DNA of 64,000 nucleotides from Ramlibacter sp. WS9 (GCF_003797765.1 NZ_RKMB01000009.1:124001-188000); one strand, 5' to 3'. Shown: positions 24,473-32,989, counted from the stretch's first letter. The notes: generated from the letters alone by a model not told the origin. Program-made: numbers and translations.

Positions 24473-24985
24473 CTAGTCGCCGCGGACGACTTCGATGTGA
24501 AGCTCAGGATGAGCTGAACGCCATAAATCGGCCTGCACCATGACCTCGTCGAAATCGATCTCGGGCGCCGAGTCGGCGAGGGTCAGTGAAATCTCGGTAC
24601 CCGCTGGGCCGTCCCAAGGTTCGACTTCGACTCCACCTTGCGCGACTGCCCATTCGAACCGCTGCAAGTACTTGTGTCCGCCGCGTCGGGATTGGATCGT
24701 CATGGAAGGTGACGACATCGCAATGAGCGCCAGGCCAAGCCCGTGCAAGGCGACCTCGTTGCGGCGGACAGCCAATTGCTCCACGAGGCCGGAGACATAG
24801 CCTTCCCGATGAAGACCGATCCCGCGTCCGTTGTCTTGCAGCGTGCACTTTCGCGGTTGGATGGTGAGTCGGATGGCTGTAGCGGTTCCGCCTTCGTACT
24901 TGTGCTCGTAGACGGAGCCAGCGAGGAGGGCCCGCACCAGGACGGAGGAGAAGCTTTGATAAGAGGGGTTGTTCATGCGTTGCAA
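24473..24985 (-). CDS. stand-alone GHKL (GyrB-like) ATPase domain
   Basis: A 170-aa protein resembling the ATP-binding domain of DNA gyrase B/Hsp90. It has the N-box region LLAGSVYEHKYEGGTATAI, the G1 motif DNGRGIGLHREGY, and a Gly-rich lid HGLGLALIAMS followed by GGHKYLQRFEW, as in GyrB. There is no transducer domain and no histidine-kinase phosphoacceptor. A regulator or a decoy for a gyrase-type system is conceivable. The function is unknown. Confidence 0.7.
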   Translation of the reverse strand: MQRMNNPSYQSFSSVLVRALLAGSVYEHKYEGGTATAIRLTIQPRKCTLQDNGRGIGLHREGYVSGLVEQLAVRRNEVALHGLGLALIAMSSPSMTIQSRRGGHKYLQRFEWAVAQGGVEVEPWDGPAGTEISLTLADSAPEIDFDEVMVQADLWRSAHPELHIEVVRGD

Positions 24986-25014
24986 CCTTGGAAGCGTTCA
25001 GTTTGATTTGCAAA

Positions 25015-25821
25015 TCACTGGAGCACTGCATGGGCACCATGCCGCTCGATGCGCCACAGCCGCGTCGCTCGATACAATCCAAGCGCATGCAGTGCCAAAA
25101 AGGCGCTGAACACGAGCACTGCCAAATAGACCCAAAGGTTGATTCGCAACGCCGGCGTCACCTTGTCGAGATGCTGGGCGAACGGCACGATCAGCACCAA
25201 GTCATACGCGAGGAAGCCAAGCAGCTGGCCTGTCGCGTTGCCCATCACCGGCATTGCAACGGAATACAGGAAGTAGCACGCTGCGCCCAGGAAGATCCAC
25301 CCATAGACTGCCGCGTGCGCTTCAGTCAGCGGCCAGGGAAAGAGCTGGGCGCCTTGCAACACCATCTTGCCGCCAACGCCGACCAGAATCATCGCGAACA
25401 GGACGAACGACCAACGGATGTGCCGCGGCACCGGCCGGCGATCGTGAAACGGCAACCGCCGCGACCATAGAAACAGCGCCGCACAAACCACAGACACGAC
25501 TACGCATATCAAACCGAAACGCCCTGTGGGTGTGACTGCGGGGCTGCCACCTTGTCCCAGTGCATAGACCGCGACGCCCGCATAAGCGATGGACAAGTTG
25601 AGGGCGCCTCCCGCTGCAGCAGCGAACTCGCCGGAAACGCCGATCCACAGCACCGGCAGCGCTGCTGCAGCCAGAATTGAGGCGACGAAGATATAGGAGA
25701 GGCGTCCGCCGGGCCATGGCCACGTGCCGGTCGCCCAGGGCAACTGCACGTAAAAACCGGCGGCCAAGACCAGCGCAGCGAGACCGGCGCCGATGAACAG
25801 TGCACGTGCTACGGGCTTCAA
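25015..25821 (-). CDS. multi-spanning inner-membrane protein of unknown function
   Basis: A 268-aa protein with seven to eight predicted helices, rich in Ala, Leu, Val and Trp, with a short basic tail (YRATRLWRIERHGA). It is not a recognised transporter. The start is inferred as a TTG at 25821, because AGGGA precedes it by eight bases and the first helix follows directly. No ATG exists nearby in frame without invading the upstream zinc-ribbon gene. Confidence 0.65.
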   Translation of the reverse strand: MKPVARALFIGAGLAALVLAAGFYVQLPWATGTWPWPGGRLSYIFVASILAAAALPVLWIGVSGEFAAAAGGALNLSIAYAGVAVYALGQGGSPAVTPTGRFGLICVVVSVVCAALFLWSRRLPFHDRRPVPRHIRWSFVLFAMILVGVGGKMVLQGAQLFPWPLTEAHAAVYGWIFLGAACYFLYSVAMPVMGNATGQLLGFLAYDLVLIVPFAQHLDKVTPALRINLWVYLAVLVFSAFLALHALGLYRATRLWRIERHGAHAVLQ

Positions 25822-25864
25822 GGCCGGGGTCCCTTTCTGCTGGTGCGCGCCCGGTTGCCGGCCA

Positions 25865-26185
25865 TTATGCGTCGTGCCCGGAAGGGTCTTCCTGGAACAT
25901 GCGGAGCCCGCATTTTGGGCAGTTGACAACGGACCTGCCGCGCGAATAAGTGGCCGAGCATCGAGGGCATTGCACCTTGGAAGCGCGCATGGCCAATCGT
26001 GTGAACAGGACGAGCCAGACAACGAGAAGCGCAACGGCTACATGAACCGCCCACTCAGTGATACCCGAGAGGGCGTAACCCAGCAACCCGATGGCAGGGA
26101 CAAGCAGCATCGCGCCCAGCAATTGGAGTGTGCGGCGGTTGGACGCTCTCTGGTATTCAGCCCAATGCTCGGTGTATTGCCCCAT
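25865..26185 (-). CDS. membrane protein with C-terminal zinc ribbon
   Basis: A 106-aa protein with two helices (about 22-42 and 45-63) followed by a short cytosolic zinc ribbon, CPRCSATYSRGRSVVNCPKC. The layout of two helices then a CxxC pair is frequent among small uncharacterised regulators or sensors. The function is unknown. Confidence 0.75.
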   Translation of the reverse strand: MGQYTEHWAEYQRASNRRTLQLLGAMLLVPAIGLLGYALSGITEWAVHVAVALLVVWLVLFTRLAMRASKVQCPRCSATYSRGRSVVNCPKCGLRMFQEDPSGHDA

Positions 26186-26198
26186 GCTGGTTTACCGG

Positions 26199-26624
26199 TT
26201 ACATGAACGCGCTCGTATTGAACGCAATGTCTGAGCCCGTTCCAACCACCTTGGCTCTTACCTCTCGAAGAACTCGAACCATTTTCTCCCGGGCGCGCGG
26301 TGCTTTGAGCTTCGCCGGTAATCGGCTTAGCCAATGCCCATTGGGACCAAGTGCCAACCCTCGTTTGGATGAGAGCTGCCTCGAAGTGGGGAGGGGCTTC
26401 CGGCGCAGGACCTCGATGAAGTGATCAAGCTGCGCCGGCGCGCTGAACTGGAGGTCTACGCCCTCGACCTCGACATGCAGGAATGCGTAACCCTTGTGGG
26501 GGATCGGCTCCGGCGCCGGAGGAGCGAACTCGCGCTCGGTGTTGGGAGTCGGAATATGCACCCAGAAGGCCGCCGGTGCGAAACGCCAGTCTTTCTCGAA
26601 TGTGAAGTGGTGCTTGAGCATCAT
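26199..26624 (-). CDS. hypothetical protein, not recognised
   Basis: A 141-aa soluble protein, rich in Pro, Arg and Lys, with an N-terminal beta-like half (GYAFLHVEVEGVDLQFSAPA) and a basic helical C-terminal half (LPAKLKAPRAREKMVRVLRE). No signal peptide or known motif was seen. Its start overlaps the methyltransferase stop by 4 bp, which supports it as a real, coupled gene. Confidence 0.65.
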   Translation of the reverse strand: MMLKHHFTFEKDWRFAPAAFWVHIPTPNTEREFAPPAPEPIPHKGYAFLHVEVEGVDLQFSAPAQLDHFIEVLRRKPLPTSRQLSSKRGLALGPNGHWLSRLPAKLKAPRAREKMVRVLREVRAKVVGTGSDIAFNTSAFM

Positions 26625-27370
26625 TGCTGCACCCGCGGCTTGCGTGCAGTATGGATCGCGACAATGCCGAGAGACAACCGTTCGAAGGTCACGCCCTCAA
26701 ACCCATAGCTTTCCAGCTCCAGAGCGAGCTCCTCCGCGCTGGGGAAATCCCGAATCCCGTGCAGCAAGTATTTATAGGCAGACGCATCACCACCAGTGGC
26801 CAGCCACCCCAAGACCGGCATGCAGATCGACATGTAGAGAAAGTATGCGCGGTTGACAAATGTCCAGGGAATGTTGGAGGCCTCGAGAATGATCAATCGC
26901 CCACCTGGCTTGAGCGCCCGGAAGGCCTCCTGTGCAGCGAGCCGGCGGTTGCAGATCTTCATGCCGAGCGATATCGAGTAAGCGTCGAAGCTGCCGCTTT
27001 GAACGGATGGCATGTTTTCGGCGTCAAGCAGTTGGAGGCTGACACTTCCCTTGTGTGCCTGCAGTCGTTGCTCAGCGATTGCAAGCATCTTTGCGCTCAC
27101 GTCCGATGCGATAACCGTTCGTCCCGTGGTTGATGGTTGCTCCAAGACTCGGAGAATGATGTCCCCAGTGCCTGTGGCCCCATCAAGCAACGTGTCCCAC
27201 TCTTCGCTTGCGATACGCTCCGCGACCCTTTGCTTCCAGAGCCTGTGTATGCCGAAGCTGAATGCGTCACACAACCTGTCGTACCTTGACGCGATGCGGC
27301 CGAAGACGTCGTCCTTCTGCCAGGCAAAGTCTGCGGCATTCAAGTGTGGTGGCGTTTCTGTGACCGTCAT
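26621..27370 (-). CDS. UbiE/MenG-like class I SAM-dependent methyltransferase
   Basis: A 249-aa methyltransferase close to the ubiquinone/menaquinone C-methyltransferase family. It has the N-terminal VFGRIASRYDRLCDAFSFGI typical of UbiE, motif I LLDGATGTGDIIL, DAYSISLGMKICNRRLAAQE as motif II, and RALKPGGRLIILEASN as motif III. It is probably a second, divergent copy of a quinone-type enzyme. It could act on another small substrate, as the context gives no pathway. Confidence 0.87.
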   Translation of the reverse strand: MTVTETPPHLNAADFAWQKDDVFGRIASRYDRLCDAFSFGIHRLWKQRVAERIASEEWDTLLDGATGTGDIILRVLEQPSTTGRTVIASDVSAKMLAIAEQRLQAHKGSVSLQLLDAENMPSVQSGSFDAYSISLGMKICNRRLAAQEAFRALKPGGRLIILEASNIPWTFVNRAYFLYMSICMPVLGWLATGGDASAYKYLLHGIRDFPSAEELALELESYGFEGVTFERLSLGIVAIHTARKPRVQQ

Positions 27371-28062
27371 GACGCTGTCTGTTCATACTGGGTTACGGTG
27401 CGTTCCGCACTTGCGCGGGTACCGAGCCTCGCCATCCACTCCGCGACAGCGCGATGTTCGGCAATGGCGACTTGTCCCTCTGGGGTGAGAGCGAAGTAGC
27501 GGAGGATCGGATAGGCGTGAAGGTCTGCAAGAGAGAGTGTTGTGCCGGCAAGGAACGGAAAGTCCCCGACGAGAGCCGAAAGCGCCGCAAGGGCGACGCG
27601 GGACCCTTTCAATGACTTGGCAACCAGCGATTCATCGGTGGAGCCGCCTGTCGTGGGAATGCGAACCCTTTGGACGAAGACTCCCCACACCATCGGCCGA
27701 TAGGCGTAGGAGTCGAGCAGGCCGATCACTTGTGCCATACGCGCTCGCCCGGATGGCGTGGGTGGCTGCAGCGACGGACCAGGGAATGCTTCATCTACAT
27801 AGCGACAGATTGCCGCAGTTTCGTAGATCGACAGCTCTCCGTGAGTGAGCACAGGGATTCGCCCGAACGGATGTCGCCTAGTGTGAGCTGCAGGCACTCC
27901 ATCTGGTCCGAAGATATCAACTTCTTCCACTTGGTAAGGCACAGCCTTCTCTTCGAGCGTGAGGCGGACGATGCGCGTATACACACTGCGCGGTAGGCCA
28001 TAGAGGGTTACGTTTGATGGCGTGCGCCGCGTCGCGGTCGCAAGGGTTGGTTCTCGCGGCAT
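27367..28062 (-). CDS. glutathione S-transferase
   Basis: A 231-aa GST. The N-terminal thioredoxin-like domain has LYGLPRSVYTRIVRLTLEEK and the glutathione contact YETAAICRYVDEAF. The C-terminal helical domain has FLAGTTLSLADLHAYPIL. The start at 28062 shares a base with the upstream stop (TGATG). The gene end overlaps the methyltransferase start by 4 bp. It probably conjugates electrophiles or acts as a stress-binding protein. Confidence 0.9.
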   Translation of the reverse strand: MPREPTLATATRRTPSNVTLYGLPRSVYTRIVRLTLEEKAVPYQVEEVDIFGPDGVPAAHTRRHPFGRIPVLTHGELSIYETAAICRYVDEAFPGPSLQPPTPSGRARMAQVIGLLDSYAYRPMVWGVFVQRVRIPTTGGSTDESLVAKSLKGSRVALAALSALVGDFPFLAGTTLSLADLHAYPILRYFALTPEGQVAIAEHRAVAEWMARLGTRASAERTVTQYEQTAS

Positions 28063-28598
28063 CACAGCGCTTTGCACATACGCAGGAGAGGCACGGCAGT
28101 GCCACCTCGCTCGTCTTCGACACTTTCAATTGCTTCAAAGCCGCAGGCACGATAGAGCGGTTCTCCTGCCATCGTGGCCATGAGCTCGACGGTTCGGAAG
28201 CTCTCACTCCTGGCTGCCGCCTCGCAAAGACCGAGGATCAGGCGACCTATCCCCGTGCGAACGTGGTCGGGATGGGTATACATCGCTCGCACACGTGCGG
28301 CATCGATCTTCGGATCCAGCAGAACGGCACTTCGCCCGGGAGACTGATCGCCCCCGTAAAGCGTGGCACGGCGGCTCCAACCTCCACAACCCACGAGTTG
28401 GCCGTCCAGTTCGACGACGAAATATGTTCCGTCTTCGATGAGTTGTGTGTCCAGCCCCATGATCGTTCGGCTTGACGCGATCTGACGGTCGTCAAGGAAG
28501 GGCTTCTGCAGCTCGGAGATCGCGGCGTCCATCAGGCTCCGTAGCGCGCCGAGGTCTTCCAGTCGGGCCAGTCGATGATGAAGTGCAATGTTCGACAT
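28062..28598 (-). CDS. GNAT-family N-acetyltransferase
   Basis: A 178-aa acetyltransferase. A 'GCGGWS' beta strand is followed by the acetyl-CoA loop AMYTHPDHVRTGIGRLILGL. The C-terminal part is LYRACGFEAIESVED. The substrate is unknown. It lies between dfrB (23 bp upstream) and the GST gene in the same direction. Confidence 0.88.
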   Translation of the reverse strand: MSNIALHHRLARLEDLGALRSLMDAAISELQKPFLDDRQIASSRTIMGLDTQLIEDGTYFVVELDGQLVGCGGWSRRATLYGGDQSPGRSAVLLDPKIDAARVRAMYTHPDHVRTGIGRLILGLCEAAARSESFRTVELMATMAGEPLYRACGFEAIESVEDERGGTAVPLLRMCKAL

Positions 28599-28621
28599 GG
28601 CAACCTTCTTGGTTCCCAGGC

Positions 28622-28858
28622 CTAGGCCACGCGTTCAAGTGCCGCGACCGGATAGATTTGTACTGAGCCTGGATGAGCCTCGGACTCGACGGCGTAACCC
28701 TCTGGAGTCAGAGTTGTGCTGTACCAGCCGACGACGCAGCCTTGCCACGCGGCCCCGGACTTTTTTCGTACGCGATCTCCCAGTCCAAACGTCGTCGGTT
28801 CTGATTGCTTGAGTTGGCGCTCATTTTGAGAACCAACGACTTTGCTGATTTGTTCCAT
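28622..28858 (-). CDS. dfrB: type B dihydrofolate reductase (R67-like), trimethoprim-insensitive
   Basis: Homotetrameric SH3-fold dihydrofolate reductase unrelated to chromosomal FolA, expected to reduce dihydrofolate to tetrahydrofolate with NADPH even with trimethoprim present. It is 78 aa, the length of R67. From residue 24 on it follows R67 nearly residue for residue: [18 protein letters not shown], then [35 protein letters not shown]. The active-site set (Lys of RVRKKS, and VQIY) is intact. The N-terminal 23 residues, disordered in R67, differ. AAGGG precedes the ATG. No attC flanks it. Resistance is inferred and not demonstrated. Confidence 0.95.
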   Translation of the reverse strand: MEQISKVVGSQNERQLKQSEPTTFGLGDRVRKKSGAAWQGCVVGWYSTTLTPEGYAVESEAHPGSVQIYPVAALERVA

Positions 28859-28952
28859 ATCGCCCTTTGCTGAAGGTCTCGCGAGATCGCTCAGTATGCA
28901 AATAGTTTAGCGCCTGGATTGCAGTGTCTTCGCCTCTCCAGTTGAGCGCAGG

Positions 28953-29378
28953 TCAGGCGTCACTGGCGTATGGGTTTGCGCGCGTGATCTCCATGAACGT
29001 CTCCGGTTTCTCGAGTGGAGCGAAGCCGTACTTTGCATAGAGACCCCTCGCGGTGCTGCTGACGAGAACCAACCGCCTCAAGCCCTGCAGGCGCGGATGG
29101 GCGAGGACTGCTTCCATGAGCATTCTGCCGTAGCCTTTGCCGCGGTGTTCTTGAAGAACAAATACGTCAAGGACGTAGGCAAAGGTTGTGTAGTCAGTCA
29201 CCACCCGTGCGTATGCGACCTGCGCCTCTGACTCGAATAGGCCGAAGTTCAGCGAGTTCTGTATGGATTCACGCACCAGGAGCTTGGGGATGCCCTTGGC
29301 CCAGGGAGAGTCTTCCGAGAGAAAGCGATGGATCAAGTCCACGTCTTGCACCGCGGGATCGGTTCGGAGTGACAGCAT
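28953..29378 (-). CDS. GNAT-family N-acetyltransferase
   Basis: A 141-aa compact acetyltransferase of the kind often annotated GNAT/ElaA-like. It has VFVLQEHRGKGYGRMLMEAVL as the acetyl-CoA loop and LYAKYGFAPLEKPE at the C-terminus. The substrate is unknown. A degenerate attC-like site lies directly upstream, between it and the membrane protein gene at 29.5 kb. Confidence 0.88.
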   Translation of the reverse strand: MLSLRTDPAVQDVDLIHRFLSEDSPWAKGIPKLLVRESIQNSLNFGLFESEAQVAYARVVTDYTTFAYVLDVFVLQEHRGKGYGRMLMEAVLAHPRLQGLRRLVLVSSTARGLYAKYGFAPLEKPETFMEITRANPYASDA

Positions 29379-29453
29379 GGGTTGTTTCTACCTGCGCGCT
29401 AGTAAAAATGGGTGATGTGCCTTTTGGGCGTCCCCTCGATGGAAGGGTTAGGC
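29379..29453 (-). repeat. degenerate attC-like remnant
   Basis: Directly after the stop of the membrane protein gene the minus strand reads GCCTAACCCTTCCATCGAGG, the usual start of an attC (R'' core GCCTAAC at 29447-29453). The matching second half and R' core are not recognisable. It is probably a decayed or truncated integron recombination site. Confidence 0.45.
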
Positions 29454-29454
29454 G

Positions 29455-30012
29455 TCATCGTGCCTCCCGACGAAAGAACACCAAGCTCCAGACCGGGCCA
29501 AAGATAAACCAGAAGAAGACGCACCCGAAACCGAATTTGTACCAGGCCTGCAAGGGATTAGTGATCGCGTCGTTCCCCACGTAGGCTATCAAGGCTTCGA
29601 GTAAGGCGAAGGCAATGATCCATGCTGCGATGCAGCGTAGCCAGAGCCCAAGCTCAAGTCTGACGGGACTCCATCCGGTCGTCGGTGCTTTGGTCGGTAC
29701 GGGTCCGGACGCGAAGCGGTAGGCGAAGTGCGCGTCCGCCCATCGAACCGCCACGGAAGCGAACGCAATGGTGAATCCAACGTAGACCGCAGCAAGGCCG
29801 TGTGCAGTTGTGGCCGTGGTTCCAGAACTCAGGTCCAAGGCGGTGAACACCAAGAGCAAGACGTCGATAGCCGGCAGTGAGTGGAGAAGCCATCGACTCA
29901 GAACTTCTCGATGCAGCAGGTATCGCGCGGTCAGGCTCAGAAGGAGAACCAACCAGAACGCCACCTCGCAGCCGACGATCAGAAGGTAGAGGAGAACCGA
30001 TTGACTTGGCAT
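29455..30012 (-). CDS. multi-spanning membrane protein, not recognised
   Basis: A 185-aa inner-membrane protein with about five helices (near 8-30, 44-62, 70-90, 125-145 and 158-178) and a positively charged end (FFRREAR). It has no known motif. An attC-like core directly follows its stop, as expected of a former gene cassette. Confidence 0.65.
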   Translation of the reverse strand: MPSQSVLLYLLIVGCEVAFWLVLLLSLTARYLLHREVLSRWLLHSLPAIDVLLLVFTALDLSSGTTATTAHGLAAVYVGFTIAFASVAVRWADAHFAYRFASGPVPTKAPTTGWSPVRLELGLWLRCIAAWIIAFALLEALIAYVGNDAITNPLQAWYKFGFGCVFFWFIFGPVWSLVFFRREAR

Positions 30013-30081
30013 TGAGACGCGAGATGCGTGTGACGCTTCAGGTTCGAGTTGAACGAGCGGTCAGGCGGCAGTCGCGCCGCT
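30013..30081 (-). repeat. degenerate attC-like remnant
   Basis: Just after the truncated cupin gene the minus strand has GCCTGACCGCTCGTTCAACT, close to the start of many attC sites. No good second half was found. The call rests on the core-like box and position only. Confidence 0.3.
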
Positions 30082-30387
30082 TCAAAAGACGCCGGATTTG
30101 AACAGTTGCCCATCTGCCTCTAGCAGGCGCCAAGCCTTGCCATCGGTGTGCAAGACCTGAGCTTCCGCCCCTTCTGTGACGGTCACTTCACCGGAGAGCA
30201 CGTACAGGAACTCGTCTTCGTTCTCATGCCAGTGATTGTTGGAGGACCGCGCCCCGGGGTGCAGTGTCTGCACGTAGGCTCCGTACTGTGAAAGCCCTCC
30301 GGCGTCTGACAACCGCAGGGTGTCCGAAACACCAAAGGACTCGCGTTCCGCCCGTTCGGCGGGTACCTGATTCTTCTTGATGATCAT
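30082..30387 (-). CDS. cupin protein, probably truncated at the C-terminus
   Basis: A 101-aa cupin fragment. The first motif is intact: GARSSNNHWHENEDEFLYVL then SGEVTVTEG. The second half of the barrel normally needs about 40 more residues, but the frame ends at ADGQLFKSGVF, which looks like the usual GHQLFN region just before the second motif. Either a deletion removed the end, or it makes a shortened protein. It lies next to an attC-like remnant, where such losses are common. Confidence 0.6.
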   Translation of the reverse strand: MIIKKNQVPAERAERESFGVSDTLRLSDAGGLSQYGAYVQTLHPGARSSNNHWHENEDEFLYVLSGEVTVTEGAEAQVLHTDGKAWRLLEADGQLFKSGVF

Positions 30388-30685
30388 CTCAACTCCTGAG
30401 CCGCGACATGAAGCATGTCGTAAATGTAGCCGCTGGACCGGTCGACGCGGTACCGTTGGGACGGATGTCGTGAGGCTGCGCTATGAATTAGAGGCGCGAT
30501 AAGCAGCGTGTTCGGCCTGCTGCTGATAGCGGGAGGCTCGGCGCTGGTCGCAGTCGGCCTGCATCTTCGCTCGCATCACGCAATGCGGCGGAAGATGCGC
30601 GGCGGCTGATGCGAGAGCGCTGGGCCCTTGAGTGCGAGGCCCGTCGAGTGCAGCGCGTTGTTGGGCGACATGACCCATCTCCGAG
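30388..30685. other. 298-bp gap with attC-like fragments, no convincing gene
   Basis: No supported gene was seen. On the minus strand a core-like GCCCAAC lies near 30664-30670, shortly after the stop of the RibD-type gene. A stretch resembling the second half of the local attC family (GGTCCAGCGGCTACATTTAC) lies near 30415-30440. A 65-codon open frame between them has an arginine- and alanine-rich, random-looking translation. Confidence 0.4.
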
Positions 30686-31243
30686 TCAGCGCGCGCGCCG
30701 GTAGTGCATGGCGACCGCGCCGCAACGGAGCGGCTTCGCCGAGATCAATTCGAGCCGTCGCGTGCTGGGCAGCCCGCTCTCGTACAGGGTCGGGCCGTGG
30801 CCGGCGATCCTGGGGTGGACGAGCAACTTGTACTCGTCGATCAGATCAAGCCGGTCCAGCTCGGTCGCGAGCTTGCCGCTACCGAGCAGTACGCCGTCCG
30901 GGGTCGCGTCCTTGAGCTTCTGTACGCTCATGCGCAGGTCGCCGGCGATGTGGTGGCTGTTGGCCCACGGGAAGTCTCTTCGCGCCCTGGACACCACGTA
31001 CTTCGGCTTGGCCTCGAGCTTGACCGCCCACTCGCGCATCGCCGGCGGTGCCTGCGCGTCGCCGCGGGCGACCGCCGGCCAGTAGCTCTCCATCATCTCG
31101 TAGGTGACGCGGCCCCACAGCATCGCTCCGCTCTCGTCCATGAGGCGGGTGAAGAAAGCGTGCGTCTCGTCGTCGGCGATTCCTTCCTGGTGGTCGACGC
31201 AGCCGTCCAGGGTGATGTTGATACTGAAGGCCAAGAGTCCCAT
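30686..31243 (-). CDS. dihydrofolate reductase-fold protein (RibD C-terminal domain family, YyaP-like)
   Basis: A 185-aa protein of the DHFR/RibD_C superfamily: FSINITLDGCVDHQEGIADD, LWGRVTYEMMESYWP, a central KYVVSRARRDFPW, and DGVLLGSGKLATELDRLDLI with DEYKLLVHPRIAGHG. Members are NADPH-dependent reductases of unknown substrate. They share a fold with FolA but are not expected to confer trimethoprim resistance. Confidence 0.87.
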   Translation of the reverse strand: MGLLAFSINITLDGCVDHQEGIADDETHAFFTRLMDESGAMLWGRVTYEMMESYWPAVARGDAQAPPAMREWAVKLEAKPKYVVSRARRDFPWANSHHIAGDLRMSVQKLKDATPDGVLLGSGKLATELDRLDLIDEYKLLVHPRIAGHGPTLYESGLPSTRRLELISAKPLRCGAVAMHYRRAR

Positions 31244-31282
31244 GGTGTCCTCCGTTCTGGCATGCTTGCAGTCTATGACTCG

Positions 31283-32989
31283 CTAGTGAGGGAGCCCAGC
31301 TTTCGCCAGTCCCGCGTAATAGCGCTCCCGCTGGCTGCGGCAAAGGTCATTGGCGCACAACCGTTCGTCGCGGAACGACTGGATCGTGTAGGAGGGCAGC
31401 AGTCGCCTGAAGGCGGCAAGCGCGCTGCTCGCGGCATCCGCCTCGCCCAGGTTCGCAGCCGCCGCGGCAACCCATGAATGGGCCACTGCATGCTGCGGTC
31501 GTTCGAGCACCGAGCGCCGCGCCCAATCGAGCGCCTCGCGGTCGTGTCCCAGGTACAGATGCGCCGCGGCGGTCACGAGGTAGATGCCGTTGAGGTTCGG
31601 GTCGCGCGGGCTGAGTCGTTGTGCCTGCGCGAGGGCAGCGATGGCTTCATCCTGCCGTCCGAGGGTGCAACGGGCATAACCGAGCCAGAACCAGGCACTG
31701 GCGTCGTTTCGATTGAGTCCGATCTGGCGCTCCAGCAACTCCACCGCCAGCTCGGAGCGGCCGGCCAAGGCGAATGCCGTGCCGCGCGCACCGACGACAC
31801 GCGAGTCTCCGGGATCCAGCTGGAAGGCCCTTTCCGACAGTCTGTCGGCATGTTGCAGCCACTGTTCGCGCGTCGCGCCGCGCCGGCTCAACCAGCGCTG
31901 AGAGACGTCGATGTTGTAGGTTTGCGCCAGCAGCGCCAACGCGAGCGCCGATCCCGGGTCGCGCGCATTTGCGCGCTCCAGAAGCAGGCGCGCCTCTTGG
32001 ACGGAGTCAGGCGTGGCGCGATTGAACTGGAGAAGCCATCGGGCCTGCAGCAGCAGGTCTTGCAGGTCGGCTGCGGCCCGTACCCGCGCGCCGGCGGTCA
32101 CCACTTCCTGCAGCTTCAGGTCGAGCGAGCGCGCCACCGTACCCGTGACTTGTCGATAGAGCGCAGGAAGGTCGGACAGCTCGCCATCGATGCGGTCTGC
32201 CCACAGGGCGCGCCCGCTCTCGCTGTCGACGAGCTGCAGCGTCAGCCGCACCGATTCGCCCATACGCACGAGGCTGCCGTCGAGAACGAATCGCACGCCG
32301 AGCTCGCGGCCCACCTGACGGGCGTCGATACCGCGGCCGCGGTAGCTGTCCGCGGTGGCCCGGGCGATGACGAAGGTCTCCGGGATGCGCGACAGGTCGA
32401 CGGTGATCTCATCGGTGAGTGCGGCCGCGAGGCGGTCTTGTGCCGGGTCGCCGCCCACGCTGGCCAGGGGCAGCACCACGATCGACAAAACCGGGCGGGC
32501 GGCTCCAGTTTCCGGATGCGGCCGCACTGCCCAGGCCACCCAAGCCAGGGCGATACACAACAGGGCCACGCCCGCTCCCAGGAACCAATTCCGGCCCCGG
32601 ATGCCACTCTTGCGGGGCGCAAGCCCGGCAGGCTCGGGTTCGCCGGACCCCGGCCCGTCCGTTTCCACCGGGACCGCCAGCGTGTAGCCTCGCCGCGGCA
32701 CGGTCTTGATCACCGTCTGCCCCACATCGCCAAGCGCGCGCCGGATGTCGCTGATGCAGCGCGCGATCGAGTCGTCCGTCACCACCTGCCCGGGCCAGAC
32801 GGCAGCGATCAGCTCGTCCTTGCTGACAACGGATCCCGGGTGGCGCACGAACCAGGCCAGCGCGTCGAAAGCGAGCGGCCGCAACTCGACGTTGGCGCCC
32901 GAGCGACGCAGCGTGCGCCGGTGAACATCGAGCTCGAAGTCGGCGAAGCGGAACGTGGTCGCAGCAGTGAAGTCTTCGGTTCGGCCCAT
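31283..32989 (-). CDS. CadC-like winged-helix regulator with TPR region
   Basis: A 568-aa one-component membrane regulator. An OmpR/PhoB-type winged helix (about 15-110, RPLAFDALAWFVRHPGSVV and VKTVPRRGYTL-like end) is followed by a linker, one membrane helix (about 134-152), a TolB/adenylate-cyclase-associated domain (about 165-290) and several TPR repeats to the C-terminus. It is divergent from the lipoprotein hydrolase gene and probably controls it. The signal is unknown. Confidence 0.88.
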   Translation of the reverse strand: MGRTEDFTAATTFRFADFELDVHRRTLRRSGANVELRPLAFDALAWFVRHPGSVVSKDELIAAVWPGQVVTDDSIARCISDIRRALGDVGQTVIKTVPRRGYTLAVPVETDGPGSGEPEPAGLAPRKSGIRGRNWFLGAGVALLCIALAWVAWAVRPHPETGAARPVLSIVVLPLASVGGDPAQDRLAAALTDEITVDLSRIPETFVIARATADSYRGRGIDARQVGRELGVRFVLDGSLVRMGESVRLTLQLVDSESGRALWADRIDGELSDLPALYRQVTGTVARSLDLKLQEVVTAGARVRAAADLQDLLLQARWLLQFNRATPDSVQEARLLLERANARDPGSALALALLAQTYNIDVSQRWLSRRGATREQWLQHADRLSERAFQLDPGDSRVVGARGTAFALAGRSELAVELLERQIGLNRNDASAWFWLGYARCTLGRQDEAIAALAQAQRLSPRDPNLNGIYLVTAAAHLYLGHDREALDWARRSVLERPQHAVAHSWVAAAAANLGEADAASSALAAFRRLLPSYTIQSFRDERLCANDLCRSQRERYYAGLAKAGLPH

